A model generated the notes under the pieces. That model had not been told where the DNA came from, did no database searches, and saw only the letters and a list, made by a program, of their open reading frames with translations. A stretch of 64,000 nucleotides of DNA from Ochrobactrum chromiisoli (lineage in GTDB: Bacteria; Pseudomonadota; Alphaproteobacteria; Rhizobiales; Rhizobiaceae), in the NCBI RefSeq assembly GCF_026241335.1, contig NZ_JAPHAV010000001.1, positions 372,001 to 436,000 of the forward strand, in the 5' to 3' direction. Of the stretch, positions 20,935-28,833 are shown piece after piece. The position numbers were made by a program, and so were the translations under genes. How positions within the stretch are numbered: position 1 is the first letter of the stretch; each line of letters begins with the position of its first letter.

Positions 20935-21861
20935 TCAATCGCGCATTTCTGTTGCCCATGGAGGATTGGCGCCTGCACGCGAAACGGTTACCGCGGCTGC
21001 ACGAACGCCCAGCGCTATGGCGGAGTGAATCTGGTCTTCGTCCAGCTGGGCGAGGGCATGTTTGTTAAGCAGTCCCTGACTATGCAGGCTTGCGAGGATA
21101 CCGGCATTGACCGTGTCGCCCGCGCCAACCGTATCCACCACATCGACTTTAACGCCGGGAACACGGATGGTCGCGTTTACGCTATAGGCATCGGCACCAT
21201 GCGCACCTTTGGTAATCACGATGAGCTTAGGCCCGAGCGTGAGCCATCGGGCGGCAATCTCGTCATGACTGCCCTTTTCACCGAACCATTCGAGGTCTTC
21301 GTCGGATAGTTTCACAATATCGGCAAGGGCGATCATGCGCTTCATGCGCGCCAGATGCTTTTCGCGGTCAGTGATAAAGCTCGTACGAATATTCGGATCG
21401 AGAAAAATGACGCGCTTGGATGCTTCGCGCGTCATCAGTGCTTCATAGACACGCCCGCATGGCTCTGAAATCAGGCTGATACAGCCAAACAGCAGTGCAT
21501 CAATTCTATCATCGATCTCCGGGATGTCGTTTTCCGAAAGCATCCGCAGCGCTGTGTTTTCATCGTAAAATGCATAGCGTGCCTGCCCGTCAACGAGCCG
21601 CACAAAGGCCAGTGTTGTCGGACGGTCAGAGACTGCCGAGAAGGAGTAATCGACATTGGAGCGCGCAAGCGCGTCGCGCAAAACCTCGCCGAAAAAATCT
21701 GACGAAAGACCGCAGAAAAATCCGGTCGGAACGTTAAGCCGCCCAAGTGCGATTGATGTGTTGAACACCGAACCACCGGCCAAAGGCATGAAGGCCGTTT
21801 CTCCCTCTGCCGTCTGGCGAGGGAGCATGTCGATCAGGGCTTCACCGCAGCATAGGATCAT
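20935..21861 (-). CDS. PfkB family sugar kinase, probable fructokinase
   Basis: A 308-residue ribokinase-fold kinase that phosphorylates a small sugar with ATP. The N-terminal GGSVFNTSIALGRL matches the first PfkB signature and DTVGAGDTVNAGILASL near residue 245 contains the catalytic Asp and anion hole. Overall pattern (CCGEALIDMLP start, SDEDLEWF) is that of fructokinases in Rhizobiales; ketose specificity is inferred. It starts 16 bases after the stop of the short-chain dehydrogenase, so the two are likely co-transcribed. Confidence 0.87.
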   Translation of the reverse strand: MILCCGEALIDMLPRQTAEGETAFMPLAGGSVFNTSIALGRLNVPTGFFCGLSSDFFGEVLRDALARSNVDYSFSAVSDRPTTLAFVRLVDGQARYAFYDENTALRMLSENDIPEIDDRIDALLFGCISLISEPCGRVYEALMTREASKRVIFLDPNIRTSFITDREKHLARMKRMIALADIVKLSDEDLEWFGEKGSHDEIAARWLTLGPKLIVITKGAHGADAYSVNATIRVPGVKVDVVDTVGAGDTVNAGILASLHSQGLLNKHALAQLDEDQIHSAIALGVRAAAVTVSRAGANPPWATEMRD

Positions 21862-21877
21862 AGAATTCGTCTTTCAA

Positions 21878-22660
21878 TTATACGTGCTGGCCACCATTGA
21901 TGTGAATTTCTGCACCCGTGACATAGGATGAGGCTTCCGAGCACAGATAATAGATTGTTTCGGCCACTTCTGATGTTTTTCCAAGCCGCCGCATCGGCAA
22001 TTGCTCGACGAGCTTTTCCGTACCCGGCGAAAGAATCGCCGTATCGATTTCGCCCGGCGCAATGGCGTTCACGCGGATACCATGGGGACCGAAATCGGAG
22101 GCCATTTCGCGGGTCAGTGCTGCAAGCGCTGCTTTGGATGTTGCATAGGCAGTGCCTGCAAACGGATGCACGCGGCTACCTGCAATGGAGGTCACATTGA
22201 CCACAGAACCCTGCGCTGCTTCCAGTTCTTTGAACAGCCCGCGTGCGAGCATGATCGGGGCCATGAAATTCACCTGAAACACATCACGCCACGCGGCCAT
22301 TGGCGTTTCAATCGAGTTCAGGCGGCGACCGCCTTCGGCTTTGGGCGAAATGCCGGCATTGTTGACGAGCGCGTGCAACTTGCTGCCATTGGCTTCCAGT
22401 CTGCGCCGGATTTCAGAAATGGCTTTGCCAATATCTTCCTGATCGGCAAGATCAACTTTGATATGATCTTCCGGACCCGCGGGCCAAGGACAGTTTTCTG
22501 AAAAATCCTGTCGCGAACAGGTGATGACGCGCCAGCCGGCGCGGGAAAAACGTTTGACCGTCGCATGCCCTATGCCGCGGCTGGCGCCTGTCAGAACAAG
22601 CGTTTTGCGTTCCGCGGCAACATCGGGACGGGACGTATCGGTTGGGGAAATTGTAGACAT
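21878..22660 (-). CDS. Short-chain dehydrogenase/reductase (SDR)
   Basis: A 260-residue NAD(P)-dependent oxidoreductase. The cofactor motif TGASRGIG is at residues 24-31, LVNNAGISP follows, then VNVTSIAGS and the catalytic YATSK near residue 170; the C-terminus ends GAEIHINGGQHV. The start at 22658-22660 follows GAGTGAGGTT; a longer frame to 22720 lacks a ribosome site. It lies immediately upstream of the probable fructokinase, suggesting a shared role in sugar or polyol metabolism, but the substrate cannot be read from sequence. Confidence 0.9.
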   Translation of the reverse strand: MSTISPTDTSRPDVAAERKTLVLTGASRGIGHATVKRFSRAGWRVITCSRQDFSENCPWPAGPEDHIKVDLADQEDIGKAISEIRRRLEANGSKLHALVNNAGISPKAEGGRRLNSIETPMAAWRDVFQVNFMAPIMLARGLFKELEAAQGSVVNVTSIAGSRVHPFAGTAYATSKAALAALTREMASDFGPHGIRVNAIAPGEIDTAILSPGTEKLVEQLPMRRLGKTSEVAETIYYLCSEASSYVTGAEIHINGGQHV

Positions 22661-22757
22661 GGCAACCTCACTCTCAATCTTTGAATAGACTAAGCCGCTC
22701 AGGATTTCGAGTGGATTCAACCGATCAGGCCGTTGGATGCTTCACTTGACCGCGATA

Positions 22758-22780
22758 AGGGCCGGTTGGCGACCGGCCCT
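22758..22780 (-). terminator. Hairpin after the penicillin-binding protein gene
   Basis: AGGGCCGGT (22758-22766) and ACCGGCCCT (22772-22780) form nine perfect pairs with a five-base loop, ten bases past the stop of the PBP gene. The T-run is poor, so termination efficiency is uncertain. Confidence 0.5.
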
Positions 22781-22789
22781 GAACGAATT

Positions 22790-25072
22790 TTATCGTGAAT
22801 TGCCCATGATAATATCGAGAAGCGTGGTTGAATCACGCGGTTTCTGTTGTCCGCCGACGCTGGCAGGCGGCATTGGCTGAGCGTTATGATCCATACCCGT
22901 TGCGGTACCGGCCGGATAATCGGCTGTCGTGCCCTGCTGGATCGTGTTGCGCGCAGGCGAATCGGGTGCCGGTGGCCAATAGCCATCATCGTCATTGCCT
23001 GCCATAGGCGGATTGCCATAGCCGCCCTGCGGTGTCATGCCGGGTTCATAAGGCAGGTTCGGATCAATGCCATCGCTGCCGCCGGGAACCACGTTCTGAA
23101 TATCGTAATGACCGGGCAATTCTGCGATGGGCACGCCCTTATGGGCTTCCTTCATAAAGGCTTTCCAGGCGGCCACCGGAAGCGTGGAGCCGAACACCCG
23201 CTTCATGCCCTTGCCGTCATCATTGCCAAACCACACACCTGTGGTGAGATTGGCGGTATAACCGATAAACCACGCGTCACGGAAATTCTGGCTGGTGCCG
23301 GTCTTACCTGCTGCTGGCCAGCCGAAGGCCGCGCGCTTGGCAGTTCCGTCCTCCACTGTCTTGCGCAGCATAGCATTCATCATGCCGACATTGCGCTCAT
23401 CAATCACGCGCGGACCAATACCGTCTTGCCTCTGATAGAGAACCTTGCCCTGTGCATCTGTGACTTTGGTGATGAAATAAACAGGCGCACGATAACCGCC
23501 ATTGGCAAAAGGCACATAGGCGTCGGTCAGTTCCAGAAGCGATACTTCCGAGGTGCCCAGTGCCAGCGAGGCATTGGGCTCAAGCTTTGACTGAACGCCA
23601 AGGCGGTGTGCGGTGTCGATCACGGTCTGCGGGCCGACCTCCATCACCAGCTGCGCTGAGACGGAATTGAGCGAATGGGAGAGGGCGGTGGCAAGCGTGA
23701 CTTCGCCCATATATTTCCCGTTATCGTTGCTGGGCGTCCAGTTGCCAATCCGCACCGGCGCATCATTGCGCACTGAATCCGGTGTGCGGCCCTGTTCGAG
23801 TGCGGAGAGATAAACGAATGGCTTGAAGGATGAGGCAGGCTGGCGCTTGGCATCGGTCACGCGGTCAAACTGGCTGGCGGCATAATCATACCCCCCCACC
23901 AAGGCACGCACAGCACCCGTACCATCAATGGAAACGAGCGCCCCTTGGCTCACATTCATCTTCTTTCCGTTTTCGGAAATCTGATCCTTGATTGCTTCTT
24001 CACCGATATGCTGGAGGTTAAGATCGATGGTTGTCTCAACCGTGATATCGCTTTTGGTGTCGCCGATCAGCTCTGGCAATTCTGCCACGACCCTGTCTGC
24101 AACGTAATTTTCCGAGCCTTGCCAATAGGATGCAGCGCGTGTGGGCGGTTCGCTTTCGGCAATTGCCACCTGACGATCATCGATCATGCCTTCTTCACGC
24201 ATGGCACCAAGCACCAGCCTGGCACGTGCTGCGGCAGCTTCCGGGTCCCGCGCAGGCGAAAGCCGCGATGGCGCTTTGAGAAGCCCGGCCAGCGTTGCAG
24301 CTTCCATAAGGTTCACGTCTTTGGCGGATTTGTTGAAATAGCGGCGCGATGCCGCATCCACACCATAAGCACCCGAGCCGAGATAGACGCGGTTGAGATA
24401 CATCTCCAGAATCTGGTCTTTGGTATATTTGTGCTCAAGCCAGAGGGCGAGCATCACTTCCTGAACTTTGCGCTCCAGCGTGCGATCCGGTGACAGGAAC
24501 AGGTTTTTAGCAAGCTGCTGTGTGAGCGTTGAGCCACCCTGTACGGCGCGACCTGATATGATGTTGGTTATGACGGCACGTGCAAGACCAATCGGATCAA
24601 TACCGAAATGCGACATGAAGCGGCGATCTTCGATTGCCATGACGGCTTGCGGTATAAATGGTGACATTTCGTGCAAGCCCACAGCCTGTCCGCCGGTGGT
24701 GCCGCGATTGGCAATCAGATTGCCTTGAACATCGACAATGCGCACGTTTGGTGGCCTGTCGGGAATTGCCCAGTCGGTTGTTGGTGGCATTTTGGCTGCG
24801 AAATAGACAAGCATGCCGGCAAAGGCAATGCCGCCCCAGAGGCCGAGCACCAGACACCAGTAAACAGCGCGGCGGACAAAACCAAAAAAACCACCGCGTT
24901 TTTTTTTGGCGCGGCGCGCACCGCGTGTTTCACGATCTTTCGACGGTTTGGCTTTACGTTGGGGCCGGGCCATGCGTTCCTCTTCGTCGACGCGAAATAC
25001 GTCCTCTTCCTGTTCCGGCTTTTTACCGAAAGAAGGTTCGATCCGCCCGTTTCTGCCGTCTCGCGATGCCAT
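22790..25072 (-). CDS. Class A penicillin-binding protein (PBP1A family)
   Basis: Bifunctional peptidoglycan synthase of 760 residues. A charged Lys/Arg-rich cytoplasmic tail (1-65) precedes one membrane anchor at about 66-92. The GT51 transglycosylase has the catalytic Glu in EDRRFMSHFGID and the GGSTLTQQLAKN motif. The transpeptidase has the active-site Ser in SSFKPF near residue 412, SLN near 468 and KTGTS near 590. The C-terminal tail is Pro/Gly/Asn-rich. The ATG at 25072 has a weak ribosome site; an internal ATG at 24973 (residue 34) follows AAGAGGAA and may also be used. The extension resembles N-termini I recall from rhizobial homologues, so the longer form is given. Confidence 0.93.
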   Translation of the reverse strand: MASRDGRNGRIEPSFGKKPEQEEDVFRVDEEERMARPQRKAKPSKDRETRGARRAKKKRGGFFGFVRRAVYWCLVLGLWGGIAFAGMLVYFAAKMPPTTDWAIPDRPPNVRIVDVQGNLIANRGTTGGQAVGLHEMSPFIPQAVMAIEDRRFMSHFGIDPIGLARAVITNIISGRAVQGGSTLTQQLAKNLFLSPDRTLERKVQEVMLALWLEHKYTKDQILEMYLNRVYLGSGAYGVDAASRRYFNKSAKDVNLMEAATLAGLLKAPSRLSPARDPEAAAARARLVLGAMREEGMIDDRQVAIAESEPPTRAASYWQGSENYVADRVVAELPELIGDTKSDITVETTIDLNLQHIGEEAIKDQISENGKKMNVSQGALVSIDGTGAVRALVGGYDYAASQFDRVTDAKRQPASSFKPFVYLSALEQGRTPDSVRNDAPVRIGNWTPSNDNGKYMGEVTLATALSHSLNSVSAQLVMEVGPQTVIDTAHRLGVQSKLEPNASLALGTSEVSLLELTDAYVPFANGGYRAPVYFITKVTDAQGKVLYQRQDGIGPRVIDERNVGMMNAMLRKTVEDGTAKRAAFGWPAAGKTGTSQNFRDAWFIGYTANLTTGVWFGNDDGKGMKRVFGSTLPVAAWKAFMKEAHKGVPIAELPGHYDIQNVVPGGSDGIDPNLPYEPGMTPQGGYGNPPMAGNDDDGYWPPAPDSPARNTIQQGTTADYPAGTATGMDHNAQPMPPASVGGQQKPRDSTTLLDIIMGNSR

Positions 25073-25242
25073 GTCTGTTTAGATCCGCCCCGTATTCTTA
25101 TCGTCTGCCGTCATCATAACCGGCTTAAATGATCAAACCCTGCACATAGGAAGGGCGTTTATCGCCTGAAGGGTAAATGCGGCAGTTTAAAGGGGTGTAA
25201 ATTGGCAATTAACAAAAAAGCCTAAGATTAAGCACAAAATGA

Positions 25243-25267
25243 GAAGGCCCCGCAATGCGGGGCCTTC
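25243..25267. terminator. Strong hairpin between PBP and omp genes
   Basis: GAAGGCCCCGC (25243-25253) and GCGGGGCCTTC (25257-25267) pair perfectly with a three-base loop. It lies 26 bases past the stop of the outer membrane protein gene on the minus strand and is followed there by CTCATTTTG. Likely terminator for that highly expressed gene. Confidence 0.75.
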
Positions 25268-25293
25268 AAAGCAGTCTATCTGATCAGATCAGA

Positions 25294-26001
25294 TTAGAAC
25301 TTGTATGCAACGCCGAGACGAACTTCGTTGGTCTTGAACTTGTCGCGGACCGAGGCAACACCATCGGTGCCAAAGTCGAAGTTCTTGCGACCGTAATCGG
25401 TGTAACGGTATTCAAGGCGAACGATGACGTTGTCGGTTGCAGCATAGTCAACGCCTGCACCAGCAGTCCAGCCGGTAAGGGTCTTGCTCTGCTCAACGCT
25501 ACCAGCAAGCTCATCAGTCGAAACACTTACCGTGTTCTTGACCTGACCGAATGCTACACCACCAGCGATGTAAGGCAGGAAGCGATCAACTGCGTAACCG
25601 GCACGTGCACGAACGGCACCCGACCAGCGCAGCTTGCTTTCAAGAGATGCAGAATCCGTACCATCGGTAATCGAATAGCTGTCCTTGAGGTTGTTGTAGG
25701 TTACGTCACCGTCGATACCCAGAACAACGCTGTTGCCGAGGTCGAAGTTGTAACCTGCATAAAGACCACCGAGGAAGCCATCTGGCTTGATGTTAAGCGC
25801 ACCGGCTTCGCCAAACTGGCTGAAGCGCGACTTGCCCCAACCGTAGCCAATCTGACCACCGAGGTAAGCACCGTTCCATGTGAACGTTGGAGCAACAACA
25901 ACCGGAGCTGGCTCTTCGTAAACGATAGCGTCTGCAGCTTTTGCGCCAGTTGCAGCAACGAGAGCAACGGTCGACGCGAGAAGAAGGGTCTTGAGCTTCA
26001 T
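25294..26001 (-). CDS. Outer membrane beta-barrel protein, Omp25/Omp31 family
   Basis: A 235-residue outer membrane protein. Signal peptide MKLKTLLLASTVALVAATGA with cleavage after AKA; the mature protein begins ADAIVYEEPAP, a proline-rich lead into the barrel, as in the Omp25/Omp31 group. Alternating strands follow: NGAYLGGQIGYGWG, DGFLGGLYAGYNFD, VRARAGYAVDRFLPYIAGGVAFG, and the terminal strand NEVRLGVAYKF ends in Phe, the barrel-assembly signal. The ATG at 25999-26001 follows a GGAGG; the frame upstream to 26058 is spurious. Synonymous codon choice is strongly biased, consistent with high expression. It is not clearly one of the named Omp25/31 paralogues. Confidence 0.9.
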   Translation of the reverse strand: MKLKTLLLASTVALVAATGAKAADAIVYEEPAPVVVAPTFTWNGAYLGGQIGYGWGKSRFSQFGEAGALNIKPDGFLGGLYAGYNFDLGNSVVLGIDGDVTYNNLKDSYSITDGTDSASLESKLRWSGAVRARAGYAVDRFLPYIAGGVAFGQVKNTVSVSTDELAGSVEQSKTLTGWTAGAGVDYAATDNVIVRLEYRYTDYGRKNFDFGTDGVASVRDKFKTNEVRLGVAYKF

Positions 26002-26185
26002 AATAGGCCTCCACTTGGGAAATAGGGATAATGAACTGTTGTCCCTAATATAGGCCATGGATCGGGAATGTCTGTAGCAAGAAGGACACAGTCACTTCTT
26101 AGTCGCAAAAAATGGGTATTTCCGGGCTTTTGTCTTAAAAACCCGCGAAAAATGGTTATCAAATGCTTAAAATTGGCCTCTAAAT

Positions 26186-26202
26186 GATACCAAAGTGGTA
26201 TC
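26186..26202. promoter_or_regulatory. Operator-like palindrome upstream of omp
   Basis: GATACCA-AAG-TGGTATC: seven perfect pairs around a three-base centre, about 185 bases upstream of the omp start codon. The size and symmetry fit a dimeric helix-turn-helix regulator. Which regulator is unknown. Confidence 0.45.
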
Positions 26203-26270
26203 TGGGCATCCATTGCGTTGCGCGCATCAGGTCTTGATTGCGGGGAAATGCATGCACGGGTTAGTGCAAC

Positions 26271-26316
26271 ATCGCATCGCGAAAAATGCGAAGCAGTTTT
26301 CGGACAACATGCGCGA
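26271..26316. repeat. Palindromic intergenic repeat, copy 1
   Basis: Imperfect dyad: CGCAT and CGAAAA on the left answer TTTTCG and ATGCG on the right around ATGCGAAGCAG. The sequence matches a dispersed intergenic repeat type I recall from Rhizobiales genomes, and resembles the element at 41962-42036 in this window (shared AAAA-TGCGAAG, GTTTT and TGCG blocks). It lies between omp and the rnd terminator. Confidence 0.6.
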
Positions 26317-26319
26317 TAA

Positions 26320-26355
26320 GAAAAAGAAAGGGAGCGTTCTGTTCGGAACGCTCCC
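26320..26355 (-). terminator. Intrinsic terminator after RNase D gene
   Basis: On the minus strand GGGAGCGTTC (26346-26355) pairs perfectly with GAACGCTCCC (26330-26339), ten pairs with a six-base loop, followed by TTTCTTTTTC. It lies 23 bases past the gene stop. Confidence 0.85.
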
Positions 26356-26378
26356 TGAAGCCGCCATTTGATTGCGCT

Positions 26379-26996
26379 TTACGCGTGCGCGAAAATATCC
26401 GTCTCAGGCCAGCCCATCAGATCAAGTTCTGAGCGGGTTGGCAGAAACTTGAAGCAGGCCTCAGCCTGTCTGGTGCGGCCATCGCGTTCCAGACGCTGTT
26501 CAAACACAGCTTTGAGCCGATGCAGATAAAGAACGTCAGATGCTGCATATTCAAGCTGTGCCTGTGACAGAACCTCTGCCGCCCAGTCCGATGACTGCTG
26601 CTGCTTTGAGATAGAAACATCAAGCAGCTCGCCGCAGATTTCTTTCAGGCCATGGCGGTCTGTATAGGTGCGGGTGAGCTTGGATGCGATCTTCGTGCAG
26701 AAAACCGGCTGCGGCATGGTGCCAAAAGCGTGCGCCAGCACAGCAAGGTCGAAGCGGCCAAAATGAAAGATCTTGGTGATCGAACGATCTTTCAGAAGCT
26801 TGACCAGATTGGGCGCCTTCTTCTGGCCTGCTTCAATCTGGATCACGTCTGCCGTGCCGTCACCGGGCGAAATCTGCACCACGCAAAGGCGGTCGCGATG
26901 CGGGTTAAGGCCGAGCGTTTCGGTGTCGATTGCCACCGAATCCACCTGATAATGCTCAAGGTTCGGCAGATCGTGTTTATGAAAACGGATAGTCAT
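26379..26996 (-). CDS. rnd: Ribonuclease D-type 3'-5' exonuclease, short form
   Basis: A 205-residue DEDD-family exonuclease. The three exonuclease motifs are present: VAIDTETLG (Asp, Glu), FHFGRFDLAVL (Asp), and LEYAASDVLYL, the Tyr-x3-Asp of the DEDDy class. It lacks the C-terminal HRDC domains of E. coli RNase D, as is usual for the short alphaproteobacterial form. It probably trims the 3' ends of tRNA or other RNAs. The ATG at 26994-26996 follows AAGGAC, 10 bases after the stop of the upstream peptidase gene, so the two are likely one operon. Confidence 0.9.
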   Translation of the reverse strand: MTIRFHKHDLPNLEHYQVDSVAIDTETLGLNPHRDRLCVVQISPGDGTADVIQIEAGQKKAPNLVKLLKDRSITKIFHFGRFDLAVLAHAFGTMPQPVFCTKIASKLTRTYTDRHGLKEICGELLDVSISKQQQSSDWAAEVLSQAQLEYAASDVLYLHRLKAVFEQRLERDGRTRQAEACFKFLPTRSELDLMGWPETDIFAHA

Positions 26997-27006
26997 TGAA
27001 TTGTCC

Positions 27007-28404
27007 TTACTTGGCGGCAATCGCCGCCAAAATACGTACCCAAGAGCGCTGGCCCTTGTGGAAAGAGTTCAGCTCATATTTTTCATTGGGCGAATGGATG
27101 CGATCATCTTCGAGGCCGAAGCCGACGAGCAGGGATTCCATGCCGAGGAATTTGTCGAAATCGCCGACAATCGGGATCGATCCACCCATGGCGATCAGCA
27201 CGGCTGGCTTCGGCCACTCGTCGGAAAGCGCATCCTTGGCCTTGGAAACCAGTGGTGAGTCATATGGCAGCTGGATGGCAGGCGAACCGCCATGCGGATG
27301 GAACTCGACCGAGCAATCGGCTGGCAGGCGCTCTTGCACAAAAGCGCGGAACGCTTCGCGGATTTTAACCGGGTCTTGCTTGTGAACGAGACGGAACGAA
27401 ACCTTGGCGGAAGCTTGCGCTGCAATCACCGTCTTGAAGCCGTCACCGGTATAACCGCCGATGATGCCGTTGACTTCCGCAGTCGGGCGCGCCCAGGTCA
27501 GTTCGAGAATGCTGCGGCCTTTTTCGCCCGAGGGAATCGAAAGACCAATGGGGCCAAGGAAGTTTTCAGCCGTGCGGCCAAGGCTTTCCCATGATTGCAA
27601 AATCTGTGACGGGGTTTCTTCAACACCTTCATAGAAACCCGGAACGGTGACGCGGCCAGTTTCATCATGCAGGTCGGCAAGAATTTTTGCGAGAATATGA
27701 ATAGGATTGGCCGCCGCGCCACCAAAAAAGCCTGAATGCAGATCGCGGTCCGCAGCCTTGATGACAATCTCTTCACCAACCAGCCCGCGCAGACCAACGC
27801 TGATCGCTGGCGTTTCAGTGTCCCACATCGAGGTGTCGCAAACGAGCGCCACATCGGCTTTCAGCTCTTGCTTGTGCGCATCAAGGAATGGCTTGAGCGA
27901 CGGTGAGCCGGATTCTTCTTCGCCTTCAAACAGCAATGTCACTTTCACCGGCAGGTTGCCATTGACGGCCTTATAAGCACGGCAGGCTTCCACAAAGGTC
28001 ATCAGCTGGCCCTTGTCGTCGGATGTGCCGCGACCGGTGAGGATTTTGCGGCCATTGCCAACATCCTTGATCGCTGGCTCGAACGGATCATTTTCCCAAA
28101 GGTTCAGCGGATCAACCGGCTGCACATCATAATGGCCGTAGAAGAGCACATGCGGCGCATCAGCGGTTGCACCTTCATGATGCGCAACCACCATCGGATG
28201 GCCGGGCGTATCGCGCACACTCGCATCAAAACCAATAGATTTGAGATCCTCGACCAGCCATTCAGCCGCCTTACGGCAATCGGCCTTGTAAGCCGGATCG
28301 GTGGAAATCGACTTGATCCGCAAAAGATCGAACAGATGGTCGATGCTTTTATCGAGATTGGAATCGATATGATTGAGGACTTTATCGAGTGATTGGGTGG
28401 ACAT
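27007..28404 (-). CDS. M20 family metallopeptidase (dipeptidase)
   Basis: A 465-residue zinc hydrolase. Metal-binding motifs: YGHYDVQPVDP (first His and Asp), GRGTSDDKGQ (bridging Asp), FEGEEESGSP (catalytic and metal Glu), and late His residues. The lid domain follows GLRGLVGEE with RDLHSGFFGG, typical of carnosinase/dipeptidase-like M20 enzymes. It has no signal peptide and should be cytoplasmic. The start at 28402-28404 follows CAGGAAG; the frame continues upstream to 28599 through non-coding sequence that carries a terminator-like hairpin. Substrate is not determined. Confidence 0.92.
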   Translation of the reverse strand: MSTQSLDKVLNHIDSNLDKSIDHLFDLLRIKSISTDPAYKADCRKAAEWLVEDLKSIGFDASVRDTPGHPMVVAHHEGATADAPHVLFYGHYDVQPVDPLNLWENDPFEPAIKDVGNGRKILTGRGTSDDKGQLMTFVEACRAYKAVNGNLPVKVTLLFEGEEESGSPSLKPFLDAHKQELKADVALVCDTSMWDTETPAISVGLRGLVGEEIVIKAADRDLHSGFFGGAAANPIHILAKILADLHDETGRVTVPGFYEGVEETPSQILQSWESLGRTAENFLGPIGLSIPSGEKGRSILELTWARPTAEVNGIIGGYTGDGFKTVIAAQASAKVSFRLVHKQDPVKIREAFRAFVQERLPADCSVEFHPHGGSPAIQLPYDSPLVSKAKDALSDEWPKPAVLIAMGGSIPIVGDFDKFLGMESLLVGFGLEDDRIHSPNEKYELNSFHKGQRSWVRILAAIAAK

Positions 28405-28833
28405 GGATACTTCCTGACGAGTCGTAATGCTGCTGCACAGTACAACTGGCAGGCCCAAGAAGAAACCCAATATGAACGCAAAACTGAGAGCTGAAAATGA
28501 ATTGGCCGTTGCGGTGAGGGGGTACCACAACGGCCATATCACTACACTCAAAAACGACAGCCCGGAGAGGGGAATGAGGCTGTCGCTTACAACCGGCATC
28601 CAACGGGGGACGGGTCAGAAAACCGGCGATCAACATACTGTCGATGAACTGCAAATGGCCCTGCAACTGTGGCTATTCAAGGGCATTTAAGATTACAAAT
28701 TCGTAACATAAACGTTATCAAAATAAGAGATTTGCATGAACGAGGCGAGAAAAAGCCACCTTTCAAGTGGACACTCGTTTCTACTGACACATGGCTGGTT
28801 TTCTTTGGGCTTTGTTTCCTTTAATCCTAAGCC
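28405..28833. other. 430-base divergent intergenic region (M20 peptidase / polA)
   Basis: No protein gene is convincing here. On the minus strand there are two hairpins: 28550-28585, which ends in GTTTTT, and a perfect nine-pair repeat TGGCCGTTG / CAACGGCCA (28503-28511 with 28528-28536). A near-palindrome around TTACAAATTCGTAA lies further toward polA. The polA ATG has no clear ribosome site. The region may host a small RNA or regulated leader (see findings). Confidence 0.5.
28550..28585 (-). terminator. Intrinsic terminator with no assigned gene
   Basis: Read on the minus strand: CGACAGCC (28578-28585), a 15-base C-rich loop TCATTCCCCTCTCCG, GGCTGTCG (28555-28562), then TTTTTGAG. Eight perfect pairs with possible extension. 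It lies about 150 bases upstream of the M20 start, on the same strand, so it ends either a small transcript or a leader. Confidence 0.6.

Larger units (their letters stand above)
26002..26319 (-). other. Upstream region of the omp gene
   Basis: Non-coding region that should contain the promoter and regulatory sites of the outer membrane protein gene. It holds a perfect operator-like palindrome at 26186-26202 and an intergenic repeat at 26271-26316 (separate entries). The long AT-rich leader contains no ORF with a ribosome site. Confidence 0.5.

Noticed and set aside
25255-26025. 256-residue open frame antisense to the omp gene
   Set aside because: The sense frame is a clear outer membrane protein with signal peptide and terminal Phe; the antisense protein is low complexity and starts inside the terminator region.
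28382-28666. 94-residue minus-strand frame upstream of the M20 peptidase
   Set aside because: No ribosome site, contains a terminator-like hairpin, and its sequence shows no family pattern; better viewed as leader or small RNA territory.
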